From NCBI RefSeq assembly GCF_000332235.1, contig NZ_CM001775.1:427630-491629 (forward strand): a stretch of 64,000 bases of DNA, read 5' to 3'. The position numbers and the translations under genes are program-made. This document shows, in pieces, positions 44,734 to 53,800 of this stretch. Origin of the DNA: Geminocystis herdmanii PCC 6308 (GTDB taxonomy: Bacteria > Cyanobacteriota > Cyanobacteriia > Cyanobacteriales > Cyanobacteriaceae). Below the pieces are notes generated by a model. The model did not search any database. It saw nothing but the letters and a program-made list of their open reading frames with translations, and was not told the origin of the DNA. Positions within the stretch are counted from its first letter, which is position 1, and each line of letters begins with the position of its first letter.

Positions 44734-46055
44734 ACTTAGACAAACCCAGTAAAATTACTATCCAACCCGAAAATTTTCCCGAAAAATTAGTATGGTATGG
44801 GATGATTTGGACTTATGGCTTTTACTTAATTGGAGCAACGTATATTGTTGGTTCAGTATTAGGAGTTATCCTCGGTTTTTGTTTAGCATTACAATGGTGG
44901 CTACAAACAGAAGAAACTCCTCCAGAAGATAGAATTTCAGTCCCTTTAATCACTTGGGTATGGATTATCGGGATGTTAGTCATGGAAGTAGCTTTAATTG
45001 TCGGACATTTAAACTATGACTTAGGAACTGGAATGTTAATCAAATCCACCATTGGTTGGGCAAAAGGTTGGGCAGGATTAGCCCTTTATCCCTTAGCAGG
45101 ATGTTTAAAGATACGCCCTGAAATTATTTATCGTGCCGTGTGCGTTATTTGTTTTCATACCCTGCTTATTTCCCCTCTTTTAATTATTGCCCCGATTATT
45201 CATCTCCCAGAAATTTTATATGTATCACCCCTCAAAGCCGTAGGAGGACCGGGTAACACTTTTTTTGATGTTTCTCTCTATGAAATTGATTTCGATGGCT
45301 CAATTCGTCAGCGATTATTTACCCCTTGGGGACCTGCTTTAGGATTTGTGGCAAATGTTTACTTTATTCTTGCTCTCAAAGAGAAAAATAAAAAATGGCG
45401 TTTATTTGGGATTATTGGCTCAATTTTTATGGCAAATATCTGTAAATCTCGTTTAGCTTTAATTGCCATCATTTTAACTCCTATTGTGACTTTTTTCTGC
45501 TCTCGATTCAGTCGTCCAATTATTTTAATTTTAATGGGTATTGGTAGTACGATCGCAGGTATTTTGTCCCCAGTAATTTTCATGGCGTTGGATACTTTTA
45601 AAAGGAAATTTACGGAAGCAAGGGCAGATTCTAGCCGAGTCAGACGAGTTTTAAAGGAAATTGCAGGATACCGTTGGCGCACCGAAGCACCTATTTGGGG
45701 GCATGGAGTGGTGGAACCGGGTCCCCATGTGGTGGAGTATATGCCCATCGGCTCTCATCATACTTGGTATGGTTTATTATTTATGAGGGGAATAGTGGGA
45801 TTTGTGGCTTTAGCAGTGCCGATGATTTTAAGTTTATTGGTATTAGTAATTAAGGCACAAACTGAAGAAGTAGCGAGGGCTGGTTTAGGAATTTTATTTA
45901 TTTTATTTTTATACACTTTTGGGGAAAATTTGGACATTTTGGCTTATCTTTATTGGCCCGGTTTAATTATTATGGGTATAGCTTTTAAGAATAAGCATAA
46001 ACAACAACTCACCCACTCATATCCGCTCATCGGCATCGATGAGTCTTCGGGATGA
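44730..46055 (+). CDS. O-antigen ligase/Wzy-like polysaccharide polymerase
   Basis: From the ATG at 44730 the 441-residue protein has about ten to twelve membrane helices. A long periplasmic loop near residues 180-215 (GGPGNTFFDVSLYEIDFDGS) precedes the helix with RLFTPWGPALGFVANVYF. The second loop has EAPIWGHGVVEPGPHVVEYM and PIGSHHTWYGLLFMRGIVGF, the G(H/N)G...H.....R-type region of the Wzy_C/WaaL family. It would polymerise the lipid-linked units of locus 2. A TTG-initiated longer form from 44688 is unlikely because the ATGA overlap gives a natural start. No flippase gene is adjacent; the Wzx of locus 1 might serve both. Confidence 0.8.
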   Translation: MNLDKPSKITIQPENFPEKLVWYGMIWTYGFYLIGATYIVGSVLGVILGFCLALQWWLQTEETPPEDRISVPLITWVWIIGMLVMEVALIVGHLNYDLGTGMLIKSTIGWAKGWAGLALYPLAGCLKIRPEIIYRAVCVICFHTLLISPLLIIAPIIHLPEILYVSPLKAVGGPGNTFFDVSLYEIDFDGSIRQRLFTPWGPALGFVANVYFILALKEKNKKWRLFGIIGSIFMANICKSRLALIAIILTPIVTFFCSRFSRPIILILMGIGSTIAGILSPVIFMALDTFKRKFTEARADSSRVRRVLKEIAGYRWRTEAPIWGHGVVEPGPHVVEYMPIGSHHTWYGLLFMRGIVGFVALAVPMILSLLVLVIKAQTEEVARAGLGILFILFLYTFGENLDILAYLYWPGLIIMGIAFKNKHKQQLTHSYPLIGIDESSG

Positions 46056-46129
46056 GTCGGGGAGTTTACTAATAAAAAACTATACCTTCATCATTTTTCT
46101 GATGATTCACTCAGGTTAATTTAGATGTG

Positions 46130-49100
46130 TTAAGTGCTTAAAGCCTCAAAGGCGATACCTTCAAGGTTAAAAGTATTACCATAATTAGCAATGACGCTTT
46201 GGGTTTCTGGTTGTGCAGTATAAAGATACGCTCCTCCCCCACTACTTTGGAAACGGGTAATACTATCAGCCATTTGAGAACCTGCACCGTAGGCATAAAA
46301 GGCAACACCCTCATCAATAAACTGAGGATAATTAGCACGAATTGCCTCACTTTCAGCCTCTCCTGCATAAATATAACCCCCCGTTAAATCAGTATTGCGG
46401 AAACGATTAAAGGCAATTAAACCATCTTCGGCGGTGTCAGACACATAAAAGGCTAATCCCTCCTCCACGAAAATATTGCTATAGTTAGCTAATACCGATG
46501 CTTTTTCTTCAGCACCAACGTATAAATAAGCACCTTGAGTGTCAAGACTGCGGAAACGATACATGGCAGTATCTAAGATGATTTCGGGTGCTTCTCCATC
46601 GGCAAAAAAGCCTCGTTTGAAGACAATACCATTTTCGCTACCGTCAATATCATAATTACTGCCGTCTTGAAAATTTAAAATCACTCCATCGTTTTTACCG
46701 TCACCGTCATCATCCAAGAATTGAGCGCCCGAAAAAGGCTCATATTGTTGTGTTTCATTATTGAAGATATAGTAATTATTAAACTCTTTACTACTTTCAA
46801 AATCAAGTTGAACTTGAGCTTCACCATCGGTAGCAGTGACACGAAATTCTAATTCACCTCCCATGACGCTATTCGGTTGCTCTCCGATGATATGATTCCA
46901 ATTACGAATTTGTCCATTAGTGGAATCGATATAAAGATTAAATTCATCGCTCAATGGAGTATCACTTTCTTTTTCAAGGGTGACGAGTAAGCCTAAATCC
47001 CTTGTACCCGTATAAACATCATCTAAAATTAAAGGTACAGAAACGGTTTTAGTGGTTTCACCCGGTTTAAATACAACCTGTCCTAATACCGAGTTATAAT
47101 CACTTCCTGCCTTTCCTCGTCCATCTTGGGTGATATAATGCACTTGTACATATTTATCTAAATCTCCCGTACGTTGGATGGTAAATTCTACTTCTCCATC
47201 GGCTTCGTTAGCTGTGGGATTAGAAACGGAGATGCGAGTGGGAGCGTTGGGATTACTAGCAGTAGCACTAAAGAAAGAACTTGCAAAACTTTGAGCGGTT
47301 TCATTTCCAGACTCATCGACACTAAAGGAAGTCATCATTTCAGAATTGAATGATGAAGCAGTTACTTCTGTCGTTGCAATAGGCTCAGGAGTGTTATCCG
47401 AAGGTGCATTGTTAGTAACATTAATCACATTAGCTATTTCAGTCAAAGCCGAGAGAGAATCATTGACTAAAAGTTCCTGTTGCGCATTTAAACGACTAGC
47501 ATCACTGATGTTGGGATTACCTGAGTTAAGGGTAGAAAGGATTTGCCCACTAAAGTTTTTAATATATAAGCCACCATCTCCTCCCAATTGTAAATAAGCG
47601 TCAGGATTATTCCATGTGTTACTCGTCCATAAAACGTCTTCTTCATCGAAATTGTTACTAATAAAAGTACTAGGGTTAGTAGTGATTTGATCAGCTTGTT
47701 GTAGAATAGTATTTTCAGTGTTGGGACTTGCCGAACCTTGATTTAAGGTTTTGACGATCGAACCCGAACCGTTATCGTTCACCAGATATAACCCACCATC
47801 GGAAGCTAAACTCAGAATAGTTCCATCGTTATTTTTACTATTTGTTTGTGTTGACCAAACTGCATATTCCTCTGCACCGGGCTGATTTAAGGGTTGAAAT
47901 TCACTATAAAGAACAAAATTACCATCAGTCTGCATGAGAGCCTGTACTGCTGGGGTCGTATTAGGAGATTGCCAAATTACTTCTCCATCGGGATTGAGAA
48001 GGAATAAAACACCCATAGGTACATTAATGTTGTAGGTAGCATTGGTATTCTGATCGCTTAAACCTAGCATATAAGAACTGATCGAATCGGCTTCACTGGT
48101 GGGTTGTACCTTACTATAAAGAACTAAATTACCATTAGATTGCATAAGGGCTTGAACCGCATCTTTTACTTGTAATCCATTTCTTTGTGCTGTCCAAAGT
48201 TGTTCTCCAGACTCCGACAATAAGACGAGGCTACCTTCTTCTGTTAATACCAGTTCAGATGTTTCTGTAGCTGTACCCACAGCACGATTGAGTAACACCG
48301 TAGCGGAGGAAGTATTAGAAGTATATCGAGCGAACTTCTGATTATACTGATAGACTGTACCGTTAAGACTAAAATCAGCACTGAGATTAAGAATATCATC
48401 TTCATCCATGATCACGGTGACGGTATTATTATCAGAAAGTTCAGTAACGGTTAAGGAATTGAGAGTTAAGGTATTTACTCCATAATCTTCCGTCACTAAA
48501 ATCTCAAAATTGCGTAAACGACTACCGGGGGAAAGGGTGGTTAAATCCCAATCTTGCCCGTTATAACCCTCGAATCTTAAAACATCTGTACCTGCACCAC
48601 CATCTAAACGGCGGAAATAAGTATCATTGACGGTGACGAAATCATCCCCTAATCCAGCGTAAACTACGTCAATACCGCCATTGGTATAAATTTGATCATC
48701 TCCTTCACCACCGATGAAACTTTCCCCCGTTGCCGTGCCAATCATAACATCATCGCCGATGGTCCCTGTTTGGTTTACAGTGTTATTAAAGTCACTACCA
48801 AAAATAACGTAGGTAAGGTTATCATTATCCCCTGGTGCGCCGATAATAAAGTCTTCAAACCCATCTCCATTAACATCAGCACCTCCACTAATGGAAATTC
48901 CTGCTAAAGATGAGGGTAAACCTTCAATGGCAAATCCTTGAGCTGACGACTTATTACCCGTATTATTTTCGTTATTTGTTAAGTTTTGTAAGTCAATAGG
49001 TTCATTACTATCCGTACCAAAAACAACAAACGTACCGCCCTTATTGTCGTTATAATTAGGCACACTTAACAAGATGTCATCAAAACCATCGCCGTTGATG

Positions 49101-50599
49101 TCACCAATAAAGGTAATGTTATTACCTAGACTACTATAAGGGGATTGAGTTGGATCGCTATTAGCGATAGCATCAGAAAAATTGCCAGTAAGTCCATTGA
49201 TGACGATCGAATTAGAAGCATTTTGGTTCGTATCACCTAAGATAACGGATGTTTGACCACTCCACGCAAAAGGAGTTAATCCGGGGAAATCACCATTACC
49301 AGTTATGTCTAACGGGGTAGTACCATTATTGAGTAACAGGGAATTTGTCCAAGAGGAAGAACTAGCATTGTATTTTGTTAGATAAACATTTCTACTATCT
49401 GTAACTATTTCGTTGACATCATACCAAGTAGCATAAACTTCTCCATTGAGAGTAGATAAAGTAATACTATTTTCTTCCGCTTCGATTTGTTTATTCCCTT
49501 GAAGATACATCATCTTATCTCCACTTGACCAACTCGCACTAGAATTGTTAGTATCATAAGTCGTCATCCACGCATTATTATTACCATCTCTCAAGGCGAG
49601 ATATAGTGTACCATTCAGAGCCGTCATGGATAAAGGATCATTATCCCCTGCATCGGTAAGGATAATACTACTCAAGGAAATATTATCGAGTTGAGTATAA
49701 CTAGAATTATTTGTATCCCAATAACCATAATAGAGATCATTATCCTCAGTCCAAGCAATGTAAATATTAGAGCCGATGGCAGCACTGACGACATCATTAC
49801 CATTGGTATTAGTAATGGCATTGGTTAAACTATCTTCTTCCGTACTCGAATCTACAGATTGCCATGAGTTACTACTAGAATCATAGACAGAAATATAGGG
49901 GTTATTAGAACTCCAACCAGCAACAATCATGTATAAATTACCATTAGCCGTCACTAACTGGGGTTTTGCGTAATCATATTCGCTACCAAATTGATTTTCT
50001 CCATCTTGGCTAATATTTGAGCCTGACAGCCAAAAAATATAATCCTCTGAGTGGGCAAAAAACCAATCATTCTCATAACTAGCTAATCCCATTATTTCGT
50101 CGGAAGTGCTATAGGTGTGAGTGGTTGTCTGAACATCTAAAGTGACAGATGTGTCGTTATTCCAATCAATGGCAAGATGGTTAAAGTAAGCGAAACTAAC
50201 TTGACTATCGCTAGTTTCCACAACGATTAAGCCGACGGGTTGAGCCGTGCTAAACATCATATCGGGGATACCATCACCATTAAAATCTCCTGCTTGATTA
50301 ACGGCTTTTCCTGTATTTGTGCCATAGAAAGGCGCATCGGAAGCGTTTAAAAATCCTTGAGTGCTAACGGTTTTGTTTGAGTTGCCATAAGAAATTTCTA
50401 AGTTATTGAATCCGTTGGCGTAGCCAATACTGGTAGAAGTTTCTGTGCTACTAGATTGATAATTAAAATCACTGTAACCATCACCATTTATATCTCCTGT
50501 CGGTTTATAAACTCCTGAACCAACATCGACAGAAGATGATAAATTACCTTGGGCGTTACCAAAATAAATAGATGTTTCATTGTTGGTGCTAGTTAACAT
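46130..50599 (-). CDS. Giant exoprotein, fragment 4 (C-terminal): FG-GAP, RTX-like, lectin-like, Calx-beta, DUF5648-type
   Basis: The 1,489 residues carry FG-GAP/integrin-alpha-like repeats (DINGDGYSDFNYQSSSTETS, DFNGDGIPDMMFS and DVNGDGFEDFIIGAPGDNDN). An RTX-like block follows (ESFIGGEGDDQIYTNGGID, then DGGAGTDVLRF), then two bulb-lectin-like units (AVQALMQTDGNFVLYSEFQP). A Calx-beta domain (EVEFTIQRTGDLDKYVQVHY) leads to three C-terminal repeats of the DUF5648 kind (MYRFRSLDTQGAYLYVGAEE, RFRNTDLTGGYIYAGEAESE, and RFQSSGGGAYLYTAQPETQS). The frame is open upstream of the nominal ATG to about 50825 in phase with the duplicated segment, so the ATG is internal to the old gene. Calcium-binding and lectin-like modules suggest a cell-surface or matrix protein. 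Confidence 0.8.
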   Translation of the reverse strand: MLTSTNNETSIYFGNAQGNLSSSVDVGSGVYKPTGDINGDGYSDFNYQSSSTETSTSIGYANGFNNLEISYGNSNKTVSTQGFLNASDAPFYGTNTGKAVNQAGDFNGDGIPDMMFSTAQPVGLIVVETSDSQVSFAYFNHLAIDWNNDTSVTLDVQTTTHTYSTSDEIMGLASYENDWFFAHSEDYIFWLSGSNISQDGENQFGSEYDYAKPQLVTANGNLYMIVAGWSSNNPYISVYDSSSNSWQSVDSSTEEDSLTNAITNTNGNDVVSAAIGSNIYIAWTEDNDLYYGYWDTNNSSYTQLDNISLSSIILTDAGDNDPLSMTALNGTLYLALRDGNNNAWMTTYDTNNSSASWSSGDKMMYLQGNKQIEAEENSITLSTLNGEVYATWYDVNEIVTDSRNVYLTKYNASSSSWTNSLLLNNGTTPLDITGNGDFPGLTPFAWSGQTSVILGDTNQNASNSIVINGLTGNFSDAIANSDPTQSPYSSLGNNITFIGDINGDGFDDILLSVPNYNDNKGGTFVVFGTDSNEPIDLQNLTNNENNTGNKSSAQGFAIEGLPSSLAGISISGGADVNGDGFEDFIIGAPGDNDNLTYVIFGSDFNNTVNQTGTIGDDVMIGTATGESFIGGEGDDQIYTNGGIDVVYAGLGDDFVTVNDTYFRRLDGGAGTDVLRFEGYNGQDWDLTTLSPGSRLRNFEILVTEDYGVNTLTLNSLTVTELSDNNTVTVIMDEDDILNLSADFSLNGTVYQYNQKFARYTSNTSSATVLLNRAVGTATETSELVLTEEGSLVLLSESGEQLWTAQRNGLQVKDAVQALMQSNGNLVLYSKVQPTSEADSISSYMLGLSDQNTNATYNINVPMGVLFLLNPDGEVIWQSPNTTPAVQALMQTDGNFVLYSEFQPLNQPGAEEYAVWSTQTNSKNNDGTILSLASDGGLYLVNDNGSGSIVKTLNQGSASPNTENTILQQADQITTNPSTFISNNFDEEDVLWTSNTWNNPDAYLQLGGDGGLYIKNFSGQILSTLNSGNPNISDASRLNAQQELLVNDSLSALTEIANVINVTNNAPSDNTPEPIATTEVTASSFNSEMMTSFSVDESGNETAQSFASSFFSATASNPNAPTRISVSNPTANEADGEVEFTIQRTGDLDKYVQVHYITQDGRGKAGSDYNSVLGQVVFKPGETTKTVSVPLILDDVYTGTRDLGLLVTLEKESDTPLSDEFNLYIDSTNGQIRNWNHIIGEQPNSVMGGELEFRVTATDGEAQVQLDFESSKEFNNYYIFNNETQQYEPFSGAQFLDDDGDGKNDGVILNFQDGSNYDIDGSENGIVFKRGFFADGEAPEIILDTAMYRFRSLDTQGAYLYVGAEEKASVLANYSNIFVEEGLAFYVSDTAEDGLIAFNRFRNTDLTGGYIYAGEAESEAIRANYPQFIDEGVAFYAYGAGSQMADSITRFQSSGGGAYLYTAQPETQSVIANYGNTFNLEGIAFEALST

Positions 50600-50739
50600 T
50601 ACGTCATCATAACCATCACCGTTATAATCCCCTAGGGCAAACCCATTGATAATACCAGTTTTTAGAACACTACTAAGTTCGATCGAACTGCTAAGGGTAG
50701 GTAAATTAGCAGAACCTAACTGTACATAGAAGTTATTAT

Positions 50740-50847
50740 TATACTTGGCGAGGGTATAACTTGAGTTTGGTGAAGGTAGGCAAAAGGCAAGTAGGCAAAA
50801 GGCAACTGTACATTTTGCAACATCAGATTATAACCTTGATGAGTATA
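50740..50847. repeat. 108-bp inverted duplication, right copy
   Basis: This is the exact reverse complement of 42518-42625. On the minus strand it follows ...DLGVIDN of the giant protein, brings in ILIKVII and a TGA, and ends inside native giant-gene codons that read SSYTLAKY before NNNFYVQLGSAN. The giant frame after the segment is in a different phase from the frame before it. Confidence 0.95.
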
Positions 50848-53800
50848 TTATCAATTACCCCCAAATCTTGTAAACCATCGCCATTAATATCACCTAACGC
50901 TAAAAACTGATTGATAGTTTGATTTGATACGGTAATAATTATATCATCGCTACCCACTGAGGCATCCACTAGATTAGTGGTACTATTGCCAAAAATCAAC
51001 ACTCCTGCTGAGTAACTACCACCAGAAACCACATCCGCAAAACCATCACCATTGACATCCCCCAACATCACCACGTTATTACCATTGCCCGTAAAACGTC
51101 TTAATTCTGGTGGATTATTAATAAAAGTATTAAAACTGGGGGTAATTTGATTAGCTTCTTGTAAAGTAGCAATATTAGCTGTAGCACTAGCTGAACCTTC
51201 ATTTAAGGTTGCCAGAATTGAACCGCTATTGCTGACAATATATAAACCACCATCGATCGCTAAACTGAGATAAGCTCCCCCCGTAGTACTGGTATTAGTT
51301 GCCCATACAGCAAATTCCGCCGATCCCGGTTCATTGACTGGTTGAGATTGGCTATAGAGAACAAAGTTACCATCAGTTTGCATCAGAGCTTGTACCGCAG
51401 GGGTAGTATTATCTGATAGCCAAATAACTTCCCCATTAGGATTCAGCAGGAATAAAACACCCACAGGGATATTAATGTCGTATGTGGAATTTGTGTTAGA
51501 ATTACTTAAACCTAAAGTATAGCCACTAATGCTATAAAGATCACCGTCAATAACAAAACCATTATCACCAGAAATATTAGCTAGTTTGATACTACCATCG
51601 TCCGCTAACCAAGGATGACCATAGATAGTATATAACTCTCCAGCGTTAGGCGCACTAATCATTAAATCGTCCACGCCATCCCCATTGACATCCCCAATAC
51701 CACTAGCACCAGCACCCACTAGCTGATAAGGTTGACTACCATTGAGCAAGAAAGTCGTTTTACTATCATTAGCGGTAACGTTAAGGTCAAAAATAGTACC
51801 CATGTCACTCAAATTAAGAGGTCCAAAAAGAACATAACCTTGCCCTGTGCCGTTTGCACCTTGAGGGGCTGTAATCAAGAAATCTTCATAACCATCGTTA
51901 TTGACATCACCAGGGGAAGTAATAATTGCGCCTGTTTGACTGAAGGAAAGTCCTCCCACAATTTGTAAATTAGCAACATTATCGAGATTTTGGGGACTTG
52001 TATTCTTACTAATTCCTCCGTTGAGAACATATATTAAACCATTATTATTTGCACCCCCTGGAGCAGAAATCGCTAAATCGTTGATATTATCTCCATTTAA
52101 GTCACTGCTATTTAAAGCACTTCCTGCATTTATATTATCAGCAGTACCATTATTGGAGGGTAAATTTGAACCGATATAAATGGCGTATTCTGTTAAGGTG
52201 GTTGTGCCGTTGCTTTGATAAACATAGACTGCTCCCAACTCCACAGAAGAAGAACTTGGATAACTATTGTTTTGATTGGTATTGCTAGGAAGTCCGTTTA
52301 AACCAGTCCATTGATTAGTAACTGTACCTTCATAGCCGATCGCACCTATGATTAAATCATCAGATGTTGTATTACCTGTAAAGGTTTTCGCTTTAGCTGT
52401 AAGACTAGAAACGGCAAGGCTATAACCTGCTAATTCTCCCGTATTAGTGGAATTGTAGATAGTGGAAAGGGTAGAAGTACCATCAAAGGCAACGTAAACC
52501 GCCCCATTACCATCATTTGCCCCCGGAGCGCCGATGGCAATATCGAATTTAGTACCAGTGGCATAAGTGCCATTAGATTGAGCATTACTGTTAAAGTTAC
52601 CCACCGCCACGGAATAACCAAAGCCGATGTTGGAAGTGGGAGCATTAATAACATAACCTTGATTACCCAAATTGGTGACATCAATGGTAGTTCCTTCTAA
52701 ATTATCAGAGCCATAAATAACATATACTTTGTTAGCATTGGGATCACCGATGATAAGATCATCATAACCATTACCATCAACATCCCCCGTTGCCATACTG
52801 AAGGGAAAATCGCCGTTGGCTTGTCCTGTATCACTCAAGCCTGTAATAAAGACACCACTAGGATTTCCAGTTAAATCGGTAGCGGTAAGGGGATTAGTTT
52901 CACTATTAGATAAGACTGCACCGCCACCAAAAAGAATTTGAATTGTCCCCTGTCCTAATACGTTACCTGAAGTATCGGTATAGCCTCGATTGGCAATTGC
53001 CGTATCCATTAAAGGTGCAGTTACTTGATTGCCTGATGAATCAGTATAGGTATAAGTATCCCCATTAAAATTACCAGATACGATCGAATATCCCATACTA
53101 GGGTTATTGGTGTTGATGATAAAACCACTATCGATTAAGGCTAGGGAAGAATCATTGGCTTCAGTAACAGTGGCGATACCTAATACTTGGTTAGAATTGA
53201 CGCTTGTGGGTTCACTGGTGACATCTCCTGCTTGTAACGTTTGAGTGCTAGGGTTTCCCGTACTATAATTGATGGTGACGTTAAAATTAGTGCTACTAGA
53301 GAAAGTGTTATCTCCTGCATCGAGAAATAAGTCCAAGTCCACATTCTGACTCAGAATAATATAGTCAAAACTACCGTTGGGGTTAACAGGATTAAGCAGT
53401 TTATCTCCTTGCACTACGGCTAATTGATAACCGTTGGTATTGCCTACACTCCATGTAATGGTTTCATTATTGCTATTAATCGCAGTAACTTCGATCGAAC
53501 TGATTTTATTACCTGTCACCTGATTACCCAAGTTGAAGGATAAGAAAATATCAGTATTGCCATTAGGATTAACGTAGCCACTACTGTTAGCGGTGGTGAA
53601 AGAAGTAACATCCCATTCGGGGTTATTAGCGTCTGATAGTTGCGTAGCGATAGGTTTATAGGTAGGATTAATAACACTAGGTAATCCCCAACTATCACCA
53701 TTATAAGTTACATATTGGGTATTTGCTCCAGCAGGTAAAGGAGCGATATATTGAGAATTATATTTGTTGCCAATGGGATTGGTATTAAATAGAAGTTGGG

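Noticed and set aside
42518-50847. Simple inversion of 42626-50739 that would restore both broken genes if reversed
   Set aside because: Because both junctions carry the same 108 bp, flipping the middle places giant-gene codons next to the nucleotidyltransferase remnant and toxin codons next to the giant gene's first half; neither gene is repaired.
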